Source: Paulownia fortunei (Eukaryota > Streptophyta > Magnoliopsida > Lamiales > Paulowniaceae). From it: DNA of 64,000 nt. The notes below the pieces were generated by a model. That model did not search any database. It saw nothing but the letters and a program-made list of their open reading frames with translations, and was not told the DNA's origin. Shown here one piece after another: positions 63,938-64,000 of this stretch. Numbering within the stretch: position 1 is the stretch's first letter; every line of letters starts with the position of its first letter. The stretch spans positions 4,584,642 to 4,648,641 of the forward strand of contig CM033116.1 in the NCBI GenBank assembly GCA_019321725.1, written 5' to 3'. A program made the translations under genes and the position numbers.

Positions 63938-64000
63938 CTGCAATAAGTCAATACAATTGAACCTTTTAAAAACTACGGACCACTTGAAGCTTTTGTCTAG

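Noticed and set aside
1..64000. CRISPR arrays, bacterial operons or a prokaryotic defence system
   Set aside because: The window is plant nuclear DNA with spliceosomal introns. No regularly spaced repeats or prokaryotic genes were found.

Overview
This is nuclear DNA from a eudicot plant. It is AT-rich, its spliceosomal introns are short to medium with GT-AG borders, and every recognisable protein is a clear orthologue of an Arabidopsis family. I cannot name the species. Gene models were built by hand: protein families were recognised in translated segments, then exons were joined at splice sites whose reading phases agree.

Layout. (1) 1645-8444, minus: CYP71-type WD40-cyclophilin, 13 exons, about 618 aa. 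(2) 8445-14954: intergenic, with a long inverted-repeat element and a 775-bp tandem duplication. (3) 14955-19416, minus: an AGCVIII protein kinase of the AGC1-12 type, 2 exons, with an apparent one-base deletion in a homopolymer. (4) 19417-33300: gene-poor transposon graveyard with a second long inverted-repeat element, a Helitron-like 3' end, a 173-bp MITE, a pair of small hairpin elements and a decayed RNase H-like open frame. (5) 34995-38671, plus: KIPK-type AGCVIII kinase. (6) 39508-42114, plus: plastid-targeted low-molecular-weight protein tyrosine phosphatase, 5 exons. (7) 43190-47280, minus: alkaline/neutral invertase of the INVE type, 6 exons. (8) 49212-54963, minus: HDA9-type histone deacetylase, 14 exons. 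(9) A third long inverted-repeat element. (10) 57784-58076, minus: small plant cytochrome c oxidase subunit 7a-like protein, sharing a divergent promoter with (11) a BUD31/G10 splicing-factor copy, plus, that carries an in-frame stop. Its 5' intron contains a complete TRIM retrotransposon with 5-bp target-site duplications. (12) The right edge holds one minus-strand exon of an unidentified gene.

From memory, the Arabidopsis orthologues of CYP71, AGC1-12, the phosphatase and HDA9 are AT3G44600, AT3G44610, AT3G44620 and AT3G44680, and those of the COX7a-like and BUD31 genes are AT4G21105 and AT4G21110. The window would then be a conserved gene neighbourhood with INVE and a KIPK kinase interleaved. 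Two chromatin factors (CYP71, HDA9), two AGCVIII kinases and two organelle proteins sit here, but nothing suggests they act as one system.

The most interesting points are the TRIM element, three long foldback elements of similar make-up, the two apparent gene lesions (AGC1-12 frameshift, BUD31 stop), and a 297-bp tandem duplication inside an INVE intron. I found no unknown multi-gene system.
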